This document shows positions 1-7,617 of a DNA stretch of 44,822 bases, piece by piece. The DNA lies in the NCBI GenBank assembly GCA_964568735.1, contig CAZMRF010000041.1:1-44822 (forward strand), written 5' to 3'. Each line of letters begins with the position of its first letter. Position 1 is the stretch's first letter. Below the pieces are notes generated by a model. The model had not been told where the DNA came from. It was given only the letters and a program-made list of their open reading frames with translations, and did not search any database. The translations under genes and the position numbers were made by a program. Source of the DNA: CAZMRF01 sp964568735. Its GTDB lineage: Bacteria; Acidobacteriota; Polarisedimenticolia; JACPZX01.

Positions 1-1
1 A

Positions 2-556
2 GGAGTCTGCGCGATCGGCTGCTTCAACGCGAACAAGGTGATCACGACCGGCGGCGGCGGTGCCGTGGCCTCGGATGACTCCGACCTGATCTGCCGAGTC
101 GAGGATCTGCTGGATTACGACGCCCGCGAGGATCCGGAGGTCCGCTTCAACGAGCGGATGGGCGATCTCGCAGCGGGGCTGGGCCTCGCTCAGCTCCAAC
201 GTCTTGTCTCCTTCGTGGAGCGCCGCCGGGAGATCGCGGCGCTCTACCTCCAGGGCCTCTCGGATCTACCGGTGAGCCTCCCCACGGCGGCGGAGGGGGT
301 CGCTCCGTCGTGGCATCGCTTTGTTATCCGCGTACCTGGCGGCTCCGGGCCCGTCCGGGAGGCGCTGCAGCGCGCGGGGATCGACTCGCCGCGTCCGATC
401 CATGCTCCGATTCACATGATCCTCGGCGAGCGCGGGTTCCCCGGTGCGGAGGCGGCCCACGAGGAAGCCCTCTCGCTCCCCATCTTCCCCTCGCTGCCCG
501 ACGAAGAGGCGCTGCGCGTCGTCACGGAGGTGCGCCGGTGCATCAGAGGTCGGTGA
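2..556 (+). CDS. DegT/DnrJ/EryC1/StrS-family aminotransferase, 3' part
   Basis: This is the C-terminal 184 codons of a PLP-dependent sugar aminotransferase; the 5' end lies outside the window, and the frame is open from base 2. The first residues read GCFNANKVITTGGGGAV. In this family the Lys of the N-K-x-(I/L)-T-T-G-(E/G)-G-G motif forms the Schiff base with PLP, so the catalytic Lys is present at codon 12. The remaining sequence (SWHRFVIRV, then RAGIDSPRPIHAPIH, then LPIFPSLPDEE) matches the small C-terminal domain of the family, which usually totals 370-400 residues. Such enzymes make amino-deoxysugar nucleotides for O-antigen, capsule or other surface glycans. The 3' end overlaps the start of the phosphoglycosyltransferase gene, consistent with one glycan operon. 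The exact sugar substrate cannot be read from this fragment. Confidence 0.85.
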   Translation, partial: GVCAIGCFNANKVITTGGGGAVASDDSDLICRVEDLLDYDAREDPEVRFNERMGDLAAGLGLAQLQRLVSFVERRREIAALYLQGLSDLPVSLPTAAEGVAPSWHRFVIRVPGGSGPVREALQRAGIDSPRPIHAPIHMILGERGFPGAEAAHEEALSLPIFPSLPDEEALRVVTEVRRCIRGR

Positions 557-1767
557 GTCTCCTGGAAGCCGAGGCTCCCGCGGCCGAGACGTCGCGGCCG
601 CGTGCGGCTCTCCCGGTTTTGGAGCGGGGGCAGCTCTGGATGATGACCATCGGGCTCGTCGTCGCCGCGGCCCTCATGGTCGAGCCCCTTCGCGGCCTCG
701 TTCAGGAAGGAGCCGGCCGCTGGCTGCATGTCCTCGGCCTGGCGTGGGCCGTCTGCCTGTCCCTCACGCCGCTCACCGCGCCCCTCGCGGCTCGCGTCGG
801 AGCCGTTGACATCCCGAACTTGAGGAAGATCCACGCGACGCCGACCCCGCGCCTGGGAGGGCTTGCCGTCTTCGCCGGGATCGCCGTGGCGCTCGCCGTG
901 AACGGAGTCCACGACACGCCCCTGACGATCCTCCTCGTGGCGTCGGCGGGGCTCCTCGTCGTGGGAGCTGCAGACGACATGGGCGGCATCAGCGCCCGCC
1001 TGCGCCTGGCGGCGCAGATCGCGGCCTCTCTCCTCGTCATCCAGGGAGGGCTCATCCTGAAGGTGCTACCCGAAAACGCCTGGATGAGCGGTGCGGGGAA
1101 TCTCCTCCTGACCGTCCTCTGGCTCGTCGGGATCACGAACGCCTTCAACTTCTTCGACGGGATGGATGGTCTCGCCGCGGGCCTCGCCCTGGTCATGGCG
1201 GGCTTTCTCGGGGCCGTGGCCTTTCAGACGGGCCAGCAGCACCTGGGCTGGGCCAGCGTCGCCATCATCGGAAGCGCCGCAGCCTTCCTTCCCAGCAACT
1301 TCAGGCTTCGCAGGCCCGCGGCGATCTTCCTGGGCGACGGCGGGAGCACCTTCCTCGGCTTCCTCCTCGCGGGGCTGGCGGTCCACGGAGAGTGGGGGCA
1401 GGGAGGCGGGATCTCGGATCTCTCGGCACCGCTTCTCATCTTCGGCGTCCTCGTCTTCGACATGGTCCACACGACCGTGGCGCGCATCGCCCGGGGCGAC
1501 GTCCGATCGGTGCGGCAGTGGATCGAGTACACGGGCCGCGACCACCTTCACCACCGCCTCGAAGCGCTGCTGAGATCGAGAAGAGGCTCGGTGCTCCTCA
1601 TTCTCCTCCTGCAATCGACTCTCGGGCTGGGCGCGATGGTCCTCCGCGGCACCGGCTTCGGAGGCCAGCTCTTCCTGCTCCTCCAGTGCGCGGCCATCCT
1701 CCTGGTAGTGACGGTCCTCGAGCATGCCGGGAACATCCACGAGCGACGAAGGTCGGGACAGCCGTGA
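538..1767 (+). CDS. WecA/MraY-like UDP-sugar:polyprenyl-phosphate sugar-1-phosphate transferase
   Basis: This is a polytopic membrane enzyme of the MraY/WecA family (about 409 residues). It would move a sugar-1-phosphate from a UDP-sugar onto undecaprenyl phosphate and so start a lipid-linked glycan on the inner face of the inner membrane. Motifs appear in family order: RKIHATPTPRLGG near residues 95-107, an Asp-Asp pair (AADD) near 145, NAFNFFDGMDGLA near 201-213, LGDGGST near 265, and a His-rich DHLHHRL near 335-341. Hydrophobic helices lie between them. The GTG start at 538 is chosen because GGAGG at 526-530 sits seven bases upstream; it overlaps the aminotransferase gene by 19 bases. An open frame continues upstream to 310 but has no family similarity. 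WecA-type is preferred over MraY because the neighbours are sugar-modifying rather than cell-wall genes. Confidence 0.88.
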   Translation: MHQRSVSLLEAEAPAAETSRPRAALPVLERGQLWMMTIGLVVAAALMVEPLRGLVQEGAGRWLHVLGLAWAVCLSLTPLTAPLAARVGAVDIPNLRKIHATPTPRLGGLAVFAGIAVALAVNGVHDTPLTILLVASAGLLVVGAADDMGGISARLRLAAQIAASLLVIQGGLILKVLPENAWMSGAGNLLLTVLWLVGITNAFNFFDGMDGLAAGLALVMAGFLGAVAFQTGQQHLGWASVAIIGSAAAFLPSNFRLRRPAAIFLGDGGSTFLGFLLAGLAVHGEWGQGGGISDLSAPLLIFGVLVFDMVHTTVARIARGDVRSVRQWIEYTGRDHLHHRLEALLRSRRGSVLLILLLQSTLGLGAMVLRGTGFGGQLFLLLQCAAILLVVTVLEHAGNIHERRRSGQP

Positions 1768-3152
1768 GGGGATCCCTTCGCATCCTCGTGGTCTCCGACA
1801 TGCCGCCGCTTCCCGTCACGGGCGGCGGCGAGCGCGCGCTGTGGGAGACCGCATCCGGCATGGCGCGGCGAGGGCACCGCGTGACGATCCTCGCGCGCCG
1901 GGGAGGCGCAAGTGGAGAGAATGTCCCCAGCAGGCACGATGTGAGCAGGTTCACGCACCGCGGGAGCGGAGAGGATGTCCCCCGCAGGGACGATCTGACC
2001 AGGATCACTCACGGCGGGGACGAGAATGGAGACGGGGTGCAGTGCCGGGACGGCGTTACGATCCGCACCTATCCCGCTGACCGGAGGTCCTCCCTTCGCT
2101 TCGCGCGCAGCGCGATCCAGGGAGCCCGTCGCGTCGCCGCCGACGAAATCAAAGAGAACGGCTGCGACGTCATTCACGTCCACCAGCCGGTCGCGGGCTA
2201 CGGCGTGCTCCGGATCCCGGAGTCGGCGGAGCTGCCCAGCCTCTACACGGTCCACTCGCCGGCCCCCCTGGAGTACCGCCTCCGGAGGGGGACGACCGCC
2301 ATGCACCGGGGAGGACTCCGCGGCCTCATCGGCTCGCGCGCCCTGAGATACGTCGAGAGCGCCTGCCTCGCGCGGGCCAGCCGCATCCACGTGCTCAGCG
2401 AATACTCGGCGGGGCTCGTCCGGCAGCTCTACGGGATCGATCCCGGCCGGATCGTCCGCATCCCGGGTGGCGTCGACCTCGCGAGGTTCCATCCTGCCGC
2501 GGATCGGCGTGAGGTCCGCTGCGGGCTCGACCTGCCCGGAGATCGTCCCATCCTCCTGACGGTCAGAAACCTGGAGGCCCGGATGGGCCTCGATCTCCTC
2601 CTGCGCACGGCGGCGCTCCTCGTCCCACGCATGCCGGGTCTCCTACTCCTGATCGGAGGCGAAGGCGGGCTCCGTCCCTCCCTCGAGAAGCTGGCCTCGA
2701 CGCTCGGCCTGGTGGATCACGTGCGCTTCCTCGGCTTCATCCCTGAAGACGACCTCGCGAAGTACTACCAGGCCGCGGACCTCTTCCTGCTGCCGACGAC
2801 GGACCTCGAGGGCTTCGGCCTCGTGACAGTGGAGGCGCTCGCCTGCGGGACCCCCGTGGTCGGTACGCGAGTAGGAGCGACGCCGGAGATCCTCGAGCCG
2901 CTGGATCCGTCGCTGCTCTTCGAGGCACCTGTACCGGCAATGATGGCCGCGCAGCTCGGCGCGCTGCTCGATCGCATGGCCGATGATCCCGATGCAGCGG
3001 CGTCGCTTCGGGAGTCGTGCGTTCGCCACGCATGGCGCCACTACTCGTGGGAGTCGAGCCTGGACCTCCTCGAAGCCTGCCTCGTCGATCTCTCTCGGTC
3101 CGCCCGATCCGCAAGAGAGCTGGTCGGCATGGGGGGCGGCTCGCGTGACTAG
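1764..3152 (+). CDS. GT4-family glycosyltransferase
   Basis: This is a retaining GT-B glycosyltransferase of family GT4 (462 residues). It starts with the Rossmann strand ILVVSDMPPLPVTGGGERA, has the mid-protein motif IPGGVDLARF, and carries the donor-binding E-x7-E element as EGFGLVTVEA (E349 and E357), followed by CGTPVVGTRVGATPEIL. It would transfer an activated sugar during assembly of the glycan begun by the preceding transferase. The GTG start overlaps the previous stop codon by four bases (GTGA), indicating translational coupling. One oddity is an insertion in the N-terminal domain made of two clear 18-residue tandem copies and a decayed third (listed separately). GT4 substrates vary widely, so the donor and acceptor are unknown. 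Confidence 0.88.
   Translation: MRGSLRILVVSDMPPLPVTGGGERALWETASGMARRGHRVTILARRGGASGENVPSRHDVSRFTHRGSGEDVPRRDDLTRITHGGDENGDGVQCRDGVTIRTYPADRRSSLRFARSAIQGARRVAADEIKENGCDVIHVHQPVAGYGVLRIPESAELPSLYTVHSPAPLEYRLRRGTTAMHRGGLRGLIGSRALRYVESACLARASRIHVLSEYSAGLVRQLYGIDPGRIVRIPGGVDLARFHPAADRREVRCGLDLPGDRPILLTVRNLEARMGLDLLLRTAALLVPRMPGLLLLIGGEGGLRPSLEKLASTLGLVDHVRFLGFIPEDDLAKYYQAADLFLLPTTDLEGFGLVTVEALACGTPVVGTRVGATPEILEPLDPSLLFEAPVPAMMAAQLGALLDRMADDPDAAASLRESCVRHAWRHYSWESSLDLLEACLVDLSRSARSARELVGMGGGSRD
1917..2024 (+). repeat. In-frame 54-bp tandem duplication in the GT4 gene
   Basis: Two adjacent 54-base units (1917-1970 and 1971-2024) encode ENVPSRHDVSRFTHRGSG and EDVPRRDDLTRITHGGDE. A third, decayed unit follows at about 2025-2078 (NGDGVQCRDGVTIRTYPA). 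The unit seems to copy the normal 'DGV-x-I-x-R-Y' strand that follows the first helix in GT4 proteins, so the protein has extra copies of one beta-strand/loop element. The frame is kept throughout. Confidence 0.8.
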
Positions 3153-3278
3153 ACGACAATGGTTCGGGATCAGAAAAGACCTTGCCGTGCATCGAATGCG
3201 CGATTCTCGCCCTTCGCTTCCGGCTCCGGCCGTAGGCGATGGTCTGGTAACCCGCGAACCAGCGAGTGCGAGAGCTAG

Positions 3279-5222
3279 ATGATGAGGATACCTGGCTCCA
3301 GCGGGGACGCGCTGAGCGCAGCACGGCTGCGCGGATCCTGCCTACCGCGCGCGCTCGCGCTGGCCTGGAAAGCGGCGCCTGCTCTGAGTTCCGCCTATGC
3401 CGCTCTCGTCGTGCTTCGAGGCATTCTCCCCGTCGCCACGGTCTGGCTGGTGCGATGGCTCGTCGACGACCTGACGGCGATCCTGGCGAGCGGAAGGGGC
3501 TGGGATGCCGCGCTTTCCCTCATGGCTCCGGCCTCGCTCCTCGGCGCTTTGATGCTCCTGGCCGAGATGGCGAGGTCCGCGGCCTCCTGGATACGAATCG
3601 CGCAGGCCGAGCGCCTGCGGGACTTCATGAGCGATCTCGTCCATGAGAGATCGGCCGCGGTGGATCTGGAGTTCTACGACTCGCCCGAGTTCTTCGACAG
3701 GCTTCACCGCGCGCGTGACGAGGCCTCCTACCGCCCCGTCGCGCTCGTGGAGAGCGCGGGAGGCATCCTCGAAGCCGCCATCACGACAGTGGCCCTGGCG
3801 GCCGTCCTCGTTCCCTACGGCGCCGCCCTCCCCCTGCTCCTGATCGCCAGCACGGCGCCCGCGCTCCTCGTCGTCCTGCACTACGGCTTCCGCCATCACC
3901 GCTGGCGCGTGGAGACGACCGCCGACGAGCGCCGGAGCTGGTACTACGAATGGCTGCTGACGAGCCGGGAGGCGGCGAGCGAGCTGCGCCTCTTCGGACT
4001 GGGAGATCGATTCCGCTCCGAACACCGGGCGATCCGCGGCAGGCTGAGCCGCGAGCGGATCCGTCTGGCACGGGAGCACGCAGCGGCCGAAGCCGCCGCC
4101 GCCGGGGCCGGACTCCTGCTCGCGGCCGGCGCCATGGCGTGGATGGTCTTCCGCGCGATCCAGGGGCTCGTCTCCCTCGGGGACCTGGCCCTCTTCTACC
4201 AGGCCTTCAGCCAGGGCCAGAGCCGCACGCGCACCCTGCTCGAGGAGCTGGGCCAGCTCTACTCGAACAGTCTCTTCCTGAAGGGCCTCTTCGAGTTCCT
4301 GGACCTGAAGCCGGCGATCGTGGATCCGGAGCGCCCCCGGCCGGCGCCAGAATCTCCCGCGGAGAAGATCTGCTTCAGTGGCGTCGGCTTCGGCTTTCCG
4401 GGATCGAACCGGCCGGCGCCGAAGCCTCTCGCGGAGTGTATCCGCTTCCGCGGCGTGGGCTTCTCCTACCCCGGGTCGCAGCGGGCTGCGCTCGAAGACT
4501 TCTCGCTCTTCGTCCCCGCGGGCCGAGTCGTCGCCATCGTGGGCGAGAACGGAGCGGGGAAGACGACGCTCACGAAGCTCCTCTGCCGCCTGCATGACGT
4601 CGGCGCCGGCAGGATCGAGATCGACGGCGTAGACCTCCGGGAGATGCCGCTGGCCGATCTCAGGGAGAGGATCTCGGTCCTCTTCCAGAGGCCCGTCCGT
4701 TACAACGACAGCGTGGCCAACAACATCAAGCTCGCCGATCCCGAACCGGAGGCCTCCGACCGGAAGACAGAAGAGGCGATCCGGGCAGCGGGGGCAGGAG
4801 ATCTTCTCCGCCGCCTCCCTGGCGGCACGGCCGCACTGCTAGGCAAGACCTTCACCGACGGCGAAGAGATCAGCGAAGGCGAGTGGCAGCGGATCGCCCT
4901 GGCTCGCGCCCTGTACAGAGATGCGCCCATTCTCGTCCTCGACGAGCCCACGAGCGCGATGGACCCCTGGGCTGAGATCGATTGGGCCGAACGATTCGCG
5001 TGCGAGGTCCGCGGCCGGACGGTGATCGTCATCACACATCGCCCCGTGACCGCTGCCGCCGCCGACGAGATCCACGTCATGGAAGCTGGCCGCATCGTGG
5101 AGTCGGGCAGTCACGAGGAGTTGATTTCGAGAGGTGGGCGATACGCCCAGCTCTGGCGTCAGACCCCGCCTGCGCCCCGAGAGTACCGCCCGGAAGAGCT
5201 GACCGCCGCATCAACCTCCTGA
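3279..5222 (+). CDS. ABC exporter, fused permease and ATPase
   Basis: This is a 647-residue type IV ABC exporter half-transporter. An N-terminal transmembrane domain (about residues 1-345) is followed by an ATPase domain with Walker A GENGAGKTT (422-430), Q-loop LFQRPVRYND, signature ISEGEWQ (about 531-537) and Walker B ILVLDEPTSAMD, then the H-loop in VIVITHR. The signature departs from the usual LSGGQ. The domain resembles ATPases of peptide exporters in RiPP clusters. It lies about 1.1 kb before the lasso genes and after glycan genes, so it could be the lasso-peptide exporter (D protein) or a glycan-related exporter; the first seems more likely because no other exporter is present. ATG codons at 3279 and 3282 are both possible. 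It contains a 24-residue tandem duplication at the linker (listed separately). Confidence 0.87.
   Translation: MMRIPGSSGDALSAARLRGSCLPRALALAWKAAPALSSAYAALVVLRGILPVATVWLVRWLVDDLTAILASGRGWDAALSLMAPASLLGALMLLAEMARSAASWIRIAQAERLRDFMSDLVHERSAAVDLEFYDSPEFFDRLHRARDEASYRPVALVESAGGILEAAITTVALAAVLVPYGAALPLLLIASTAPALLVVLHYGFRHHRWRVETTADERRSWYYEWLLTSREAASELRLFGLGDRFRSEHRAIRGRLSRERIRLAREHAAAEAAAAGAGLLLAAGAMAWMVFRAIQGLVSLGDLALFYQAFSQGQSRTRTLLEELGQLYSNSLFLKGLFEFLDLKPAIVDPERPRPAPESPAEKICFSGVGFGFPGSNRPAPKPLAECIRFRGVGFSYPGSQRAALEDFSLFVPAGRVVAIVGENGAGKTTLTKLLCRLHDVGAGRIEIDGVDLREMPLADLRERISVLFQRPVRYNDSVANNIKLADPEPEASDRKTEEAIRAAGAGDLLRRLPGGTAALLGKTFTDGEEISEGEWQRIALARALYRDAPILVLDEPTSAMDPWAEIDWAERFACEVRGRTVIVITHRPVTAAAADEIHVMEAGRIVESGSHEELISRGGRYAQLWRQTPPAPREYRPEELTAASTS
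4338..4481 (+). repeat. In-frame 72-bp tandem duplication at the entry to the ATPase domain
   Basis: Two units of 72 bases (4338-4409 and 4410-4481) encode residues 354-377 (RPAPESPAEKICFSGVGFGF then PGSN) and 378-401 (RPAPKPLAECIRFRGVGFSY then PGSQ). The 12-base sequence ccggccggcgcc begins both copies exactly 72 bases apart. The unit includes the first strand of the ATPase domain (F-x-G-V-G-F-x-Y-P-G), which should occur once and carries the A-loop aromatic residue. Only the second copy has Tyr at that position; the first has Phe. Confidence 0.9.
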
Positions 5223-5627
5223 GGGACCCGGCAGCCTTCGATCGGGGCGCCCCACCTCTACATCCGTGAGCAGACGGGCGTTGAACTTGGAGTCCCAGAA
5301 TACTCGCTTCTCCCAACGGCGGAGTGGAAGTTCGATGGGATACGCCTACGAGATCTCAAACAAGGGACCTCATCTCTCGCTGGAGGAGCCACGGACTCCC
5401 CAAGGTAGGTGTCGTCCTGACTCGCAAACCTGGATGTCTCTTGGCACCCGAGCCCGGGCTCGGCCGAAGCCGGGCCGTGGCGGTTTCCATGAGAGACCGG
5501 TTGGTATACTCTGGTCGAGCGGATTCCGGCGTTACCCGCGGGGCGATTGATCGGAGCTCTCAAGGCCGTCCTCAAGATCTTCGGCGGATTACTGGCCCGA
5601 CAAGAAGCTCGCCGGCGGAGGTGACCG
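5223..5627. other. Non-coding gap before the toxin-antitoxin pair
   Basis: About 405 bases without a convincing gene. Short open frames on both strands have no recognisable domain and no good ribosome binding site. The stretch holds a perfect 16-base palindrome, ccgagcccgggctcgg, at 5448-5463, which could be a regulator site or the foot of a hairpin, and an extended -10-like element at 5502-5510. Confidence 0.6.
5502..5510 (+). promoter_or_regulatory. Candidate extended -10 promoter for the toxin-antitoxin pair
   Basis: TGGTATACT combines the TGn extension with TATACT. No good -35 is seen at 17 bases, which is tolerated for extended -10 promoters. It lies about 115 bases before the antitoxin start. 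The call is based on sequence alone. Confidence 0.3.
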
Positions 5628-5879
5628 ATGACTGACGACGATCAGGATGCTCTGATGGAGCGGTTGCACTCCGACCCCGCCGTCTCCGGCGGCCAGGTCT
5701 GCATCAAGGGAACCCGTATCCCCGTCTCCCTCATCCTCGACGCGCTCGCCGGTGGCGACTCGGTCGAGGACCTCCTGAGGGGCTACCCCACCCTCAAGCG
5801 CGAGGACGTCGCCGCCGCTCTCGAGTACGGCGCCCGCCTCGCGCAGGAGCGGATCCTCCCTCTCGCCCGCTCCTCGTGA
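5628..5879 (+). CDS. DUF433-family antitoxin
   Basis: This is an 83-residue protein of the DUF433 family, a small helix-turn-helix fold that usually serves as the antitoxin to a PIN-like DUF5615 toxin. The typical central segment is visible: SGGQVCIKGTRIPVSLILDAL (residues 20-40), then GDSVEDLLRGYPTLKREDV with the YP-x-L pattern, then ALEYGARLA. The start at 5628 follows a GGAGGTGA ribosome site eight bases or so upstream. It would bind and neutralise the partner toxin and probably repress the shared promoter. Its stop overlaps the next start by four bases (GTGA), the standard arrangement for this pair. The protein looks intact, whereas its partner is not. Confidence 0.85.
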   Translation: MTDDDQDALMERLHSDPAVSGGQVCIKGTRIPVSLILDALAGGDSVEDLLRGYPTLKREDVAAALEYGARLAQERILPLARSS

Positions 5880-6181
5880 AGATCAAGCTCGACGAAAACG
5901 TCCACGGCGACGTCGTCGGGGCTCTCACGACACAGGGCCACAACGTCGCCACCGCCCGCGAACAACAGGTCGATCAGGTCCTCGAGCAACCTGCCCTCTC
6001 GATTTGGCTCATAGTCGTCGGCGGGTCCTCTCATCTGAAGCCGCTCTGCACAGCGAGACCGAATGTCGTCGGCGTCCTCGATCGTGAGGCTCACTTGGAC
6101 GCGGCCCCTCTCGTCGGGTCCACGTTGCTCGGCGTTCAGCCTTTCAAGCAGAGGCTCCGGCAGATCCAGAGATTGCGACAC
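5783..6181 (-). CDS. Small hypothetical protein, probably a chimeric remnant
   Basis: Starts at GTG 6181 behind GGGGAG. The first 74 or so residues look like a real soluble protein: SLTIEDADDIRSRCAERLQM, then DDYEPNREGRLLEDLIDLLF, an acidic helical pattern. I know of small hypothetical proteins with a similar 'Y-x-P-x-x-E-G-x-x-L-E-x-L-I-D' ending but cannot name a family. After about base 5960 the frame runs antisense into the start of the toxin and the end of the antitoxin, so its natural stop was probably lost in the same joining event that truncated the toxin. It may be a non-functional fragment. The opposite-strand frame is also open, so coding on this strand is not certain. Confidence 0.35.
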   Translation of the reverse strand: MSQSLDLPEPLLERLNAEQRGPDERGRVQVSLTIEDADDIRSRCAERLQMRGPADDYEPNREGRLLEDLIDLLFAGGGDVVALCRESPDDVAVDVFVELDLHEERARGRIRSCARRAPYSRAAATSSRLRVG

Positions 6182-6226
6182 CTACTCCCCGTGAGTCTTG
6201 GGGAGGAGGATCCGGAAGCTGGCTGA
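5876..6226 (+). pseudogene. DUF5615 PIN-like toxin, truncated or chimeric
   Basis: Residues 1-30 (MKIKLDENVHGDVVGALTTQ and then GHNVATAREQ) match the start of DUF5615 PIN-like toxins, including the first catalytic Asp-Glu-Asn. From about base 5966 the similarity stops. The expected second half, with an acidic LLTLD-x-DF-type motif, is missing, and the frame continues as unrelated sequence for about 86 codons. The distal half is antisense to a protein-like reading frame with its own start (5783-6181, minus). The simplest reading is that a rearrangement joined the 5' third of the toxin gene to the tail of another gene, so the nuclease is probably dead. The GTG start overlaps the antitoxin stop. 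Confidence 0.6.
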
Positions 6227-6307
6227 GTGCATCGGCGAATGCCTCACGAAGACACCATCAGGGATCTCGCTCACGCCTTGCAGCGGGTCTGAACGGGAAT
6301 CGCTTCC

Positions 6308-7462
6308 TCAGCTATCGCCGGGGCTTCGAGCGTTCCCGTTTCCGCTCACCGATAGGATTGCGCGCGTCAGCGAGCCCGCCGTCGCACCGGCCAGCCTCGC
6401 GGCGCGTGAGGACGCGGCGGCGAGCCTGCCGGTTGTCCACCCGGCACTGCCATCGGCCCTCTCGCCGGGCGGCGAAATCATCTCCCACAGAGCCATGGAG
6501 CGGGCGCCGACCCCTTCCAGCTGGCTCAGGAGCAGCCACTCGGAGAAGAGAGGGCAGGAGCCCCCCTGAAGGTAGGCCTCGAAGAGCCGATCGGCAAAGC
6601 TCCTTCCAGGCGGCGGGATCTGCTCCAGGAGTTGATCGAGGACGGAAGCGCCGAGCCGGGCCCGGGCGGCCATCAGAGAGTAGTAGAGCGCGTCCGAGGT
6701 TCCCTCCTCCAGCGCCTGGCTCGCGAGAGTGGCCGGGTCCGACCTCAATTCACGCCAGGCCTCGGCGATGTCGACGAGGCGGATCAGGCGGTCGAAGGAG
6801 TGCTTCACCGTGTGTGCGCACAGGATGAGGAGTCGATCGGAAGGCGAGGTGCGAAGCATGGGGGCCGCCGAGAGCGTGGAGAGACAGGCGCGGGAGAAGA
6901 TTCCGGCGACATCAGCCGTCAGGATCCGTCCTCGCGACGGCACGCGGAACCTGTCGTAGGGGTCGCTGTGGAGATCTACCAGGGATCTGTCACGGCGGAA
7001 GAGAGTCCACCCGCACAGGACCTGCTCGAAGCCGATGGACTCGAGGATCACCCCGGCGGCGGCCATTTGATCCGGCGGAACGAGGATGTCGTGATCGACC
7101 TGGGGCCTGAGCGATCCGTCACCCAGGTAGATCTCCTCGACGAGATCGTGTCCCCGGAGGAGGATCGGGTGAAGATCCGCGGCGTCAAAGGCGCGGAGGA
7201 TCTCCGCGAGGACCTTCTGCTCCCAGGCGTGCGCCGCGGCCTGATCGAGGGCGACCCGCCGCAGGGCCGCGCGAACGTCGGGTGGGACCTCGAGATCGCG
7301 ATCCACTGTCGTGATGGCGCGGAAGACGAGGCCGGCCACTCCCTCGCGCCGGGCAACCCTCGCGAGGCGCGCCCATCCTCTGGCGTCCAGATCCCGCGCC
7401 TCGGGGGCGGCGACCGGGTGAACACGCGCCCACGAGCGGAGAATCCGCTGAATGACGTTCAT
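6308..7462 (-). CDS. Nucleotidyltransferase-family protein of the lasso cluster (NTP_transf_5-like)
   Basis: This is a 384-residue protein of the uncharacterised nucleotidyltransferase group found in RiPP clusters. The polymerase-beta-like core shows LLRGHDLVEEIYLGDGSLRP (101-120; G104 corresponds to the family LL-K/R-G element) and then QVDHDILV with the paired acids D123 and D125 that would hold metal and NTP. A helical C-terminal half follows (CAHTVKHSFDRLIRLVDIAEAW). Lasso clusters that encode an HPr-kinase-like enzyme often also encode such a protein; in the pseudomycoidin cluster the homologue was reported to act on the phosphorylated peptide by adding a sugar. Here it is divergent from the B2 gene, 155 bases apart, on the same strand as the rest of the cluster. 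A tailoring role is inferred from context. Confidence 0.75.
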   Translation of the reverse strand: MNVIQRILRSWARVHPVAAPEARDLDARGWARLARVARREGVAGLVFRAITTVDRDLEVPPDVRAALRRVALDQAAAHAWEQKVLAEILRAFDAADLHPILLRGHDLVEEIYLGDGSLRPQVDHDILVPPDQMAAAGVILESIGFEQVLCGWTLFRRDRSLVDLHSDPYDRFRVPSRGRILTADVAGIFSRACLSTLSAAPMLRTSPSDRLLILCAHTVKHSFDRLIRLVDIAEAWRELRSDPATLASQALEEGTSDALYYSLMAARARLGASVLDQLLEQIPPPGRSFADRLFEAYLQGGSCPLFSEWLLLSQLEGVGARSMALWEMISPPGERADGSAGWTTGRLAAASSRAARLAGATAGSLTRAILSVSGNGNARSPGDS

Positions 7463-7549
7463 CGGGCCCTGCGCGAGGAATCGCGGTGGACAGCTGCGCG
7501 CTCGTCCACACCGATCGGAGCGTCAAGAAGGTGGCGCTCGACAGGGGCT

Positions 7550-7578
7550 TTGACCGCAATCGACCTCGGCCCTAGGTT
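7550..7578 (+). promoter_or_regulatory. Candidate promoter for the B2 gene
   Basis: TTGACC (7550-7555) and TAGGTT (7573-7578) are separated by 17 bases, a spacing and -35 box typical of a housekeeping promoter. It ends 39 bases before the B2 start codon, in the divergent gap between the nucleotidyltransferase and B2 genes. The match in the -10 box is imperfect. Confidence 0.35.
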
Positions 7579-7617
7579 CCCCGGGCAGGCAAAGCTCCGA
7601 ATCGAGAGGGCCCCTTC

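Noticed and set aside
1917..2078. CRISPR-like repeat
   Set aside because: The units are adjacent, diverged, in frame and coding; there are no spacers. No CRISPR array was seen anywhere in the window.
5258..5575. Open frames in the gap before the toxin-antitoxin pair
   Set aside because: No domain or ribosome site; frames on both strands are equally open.
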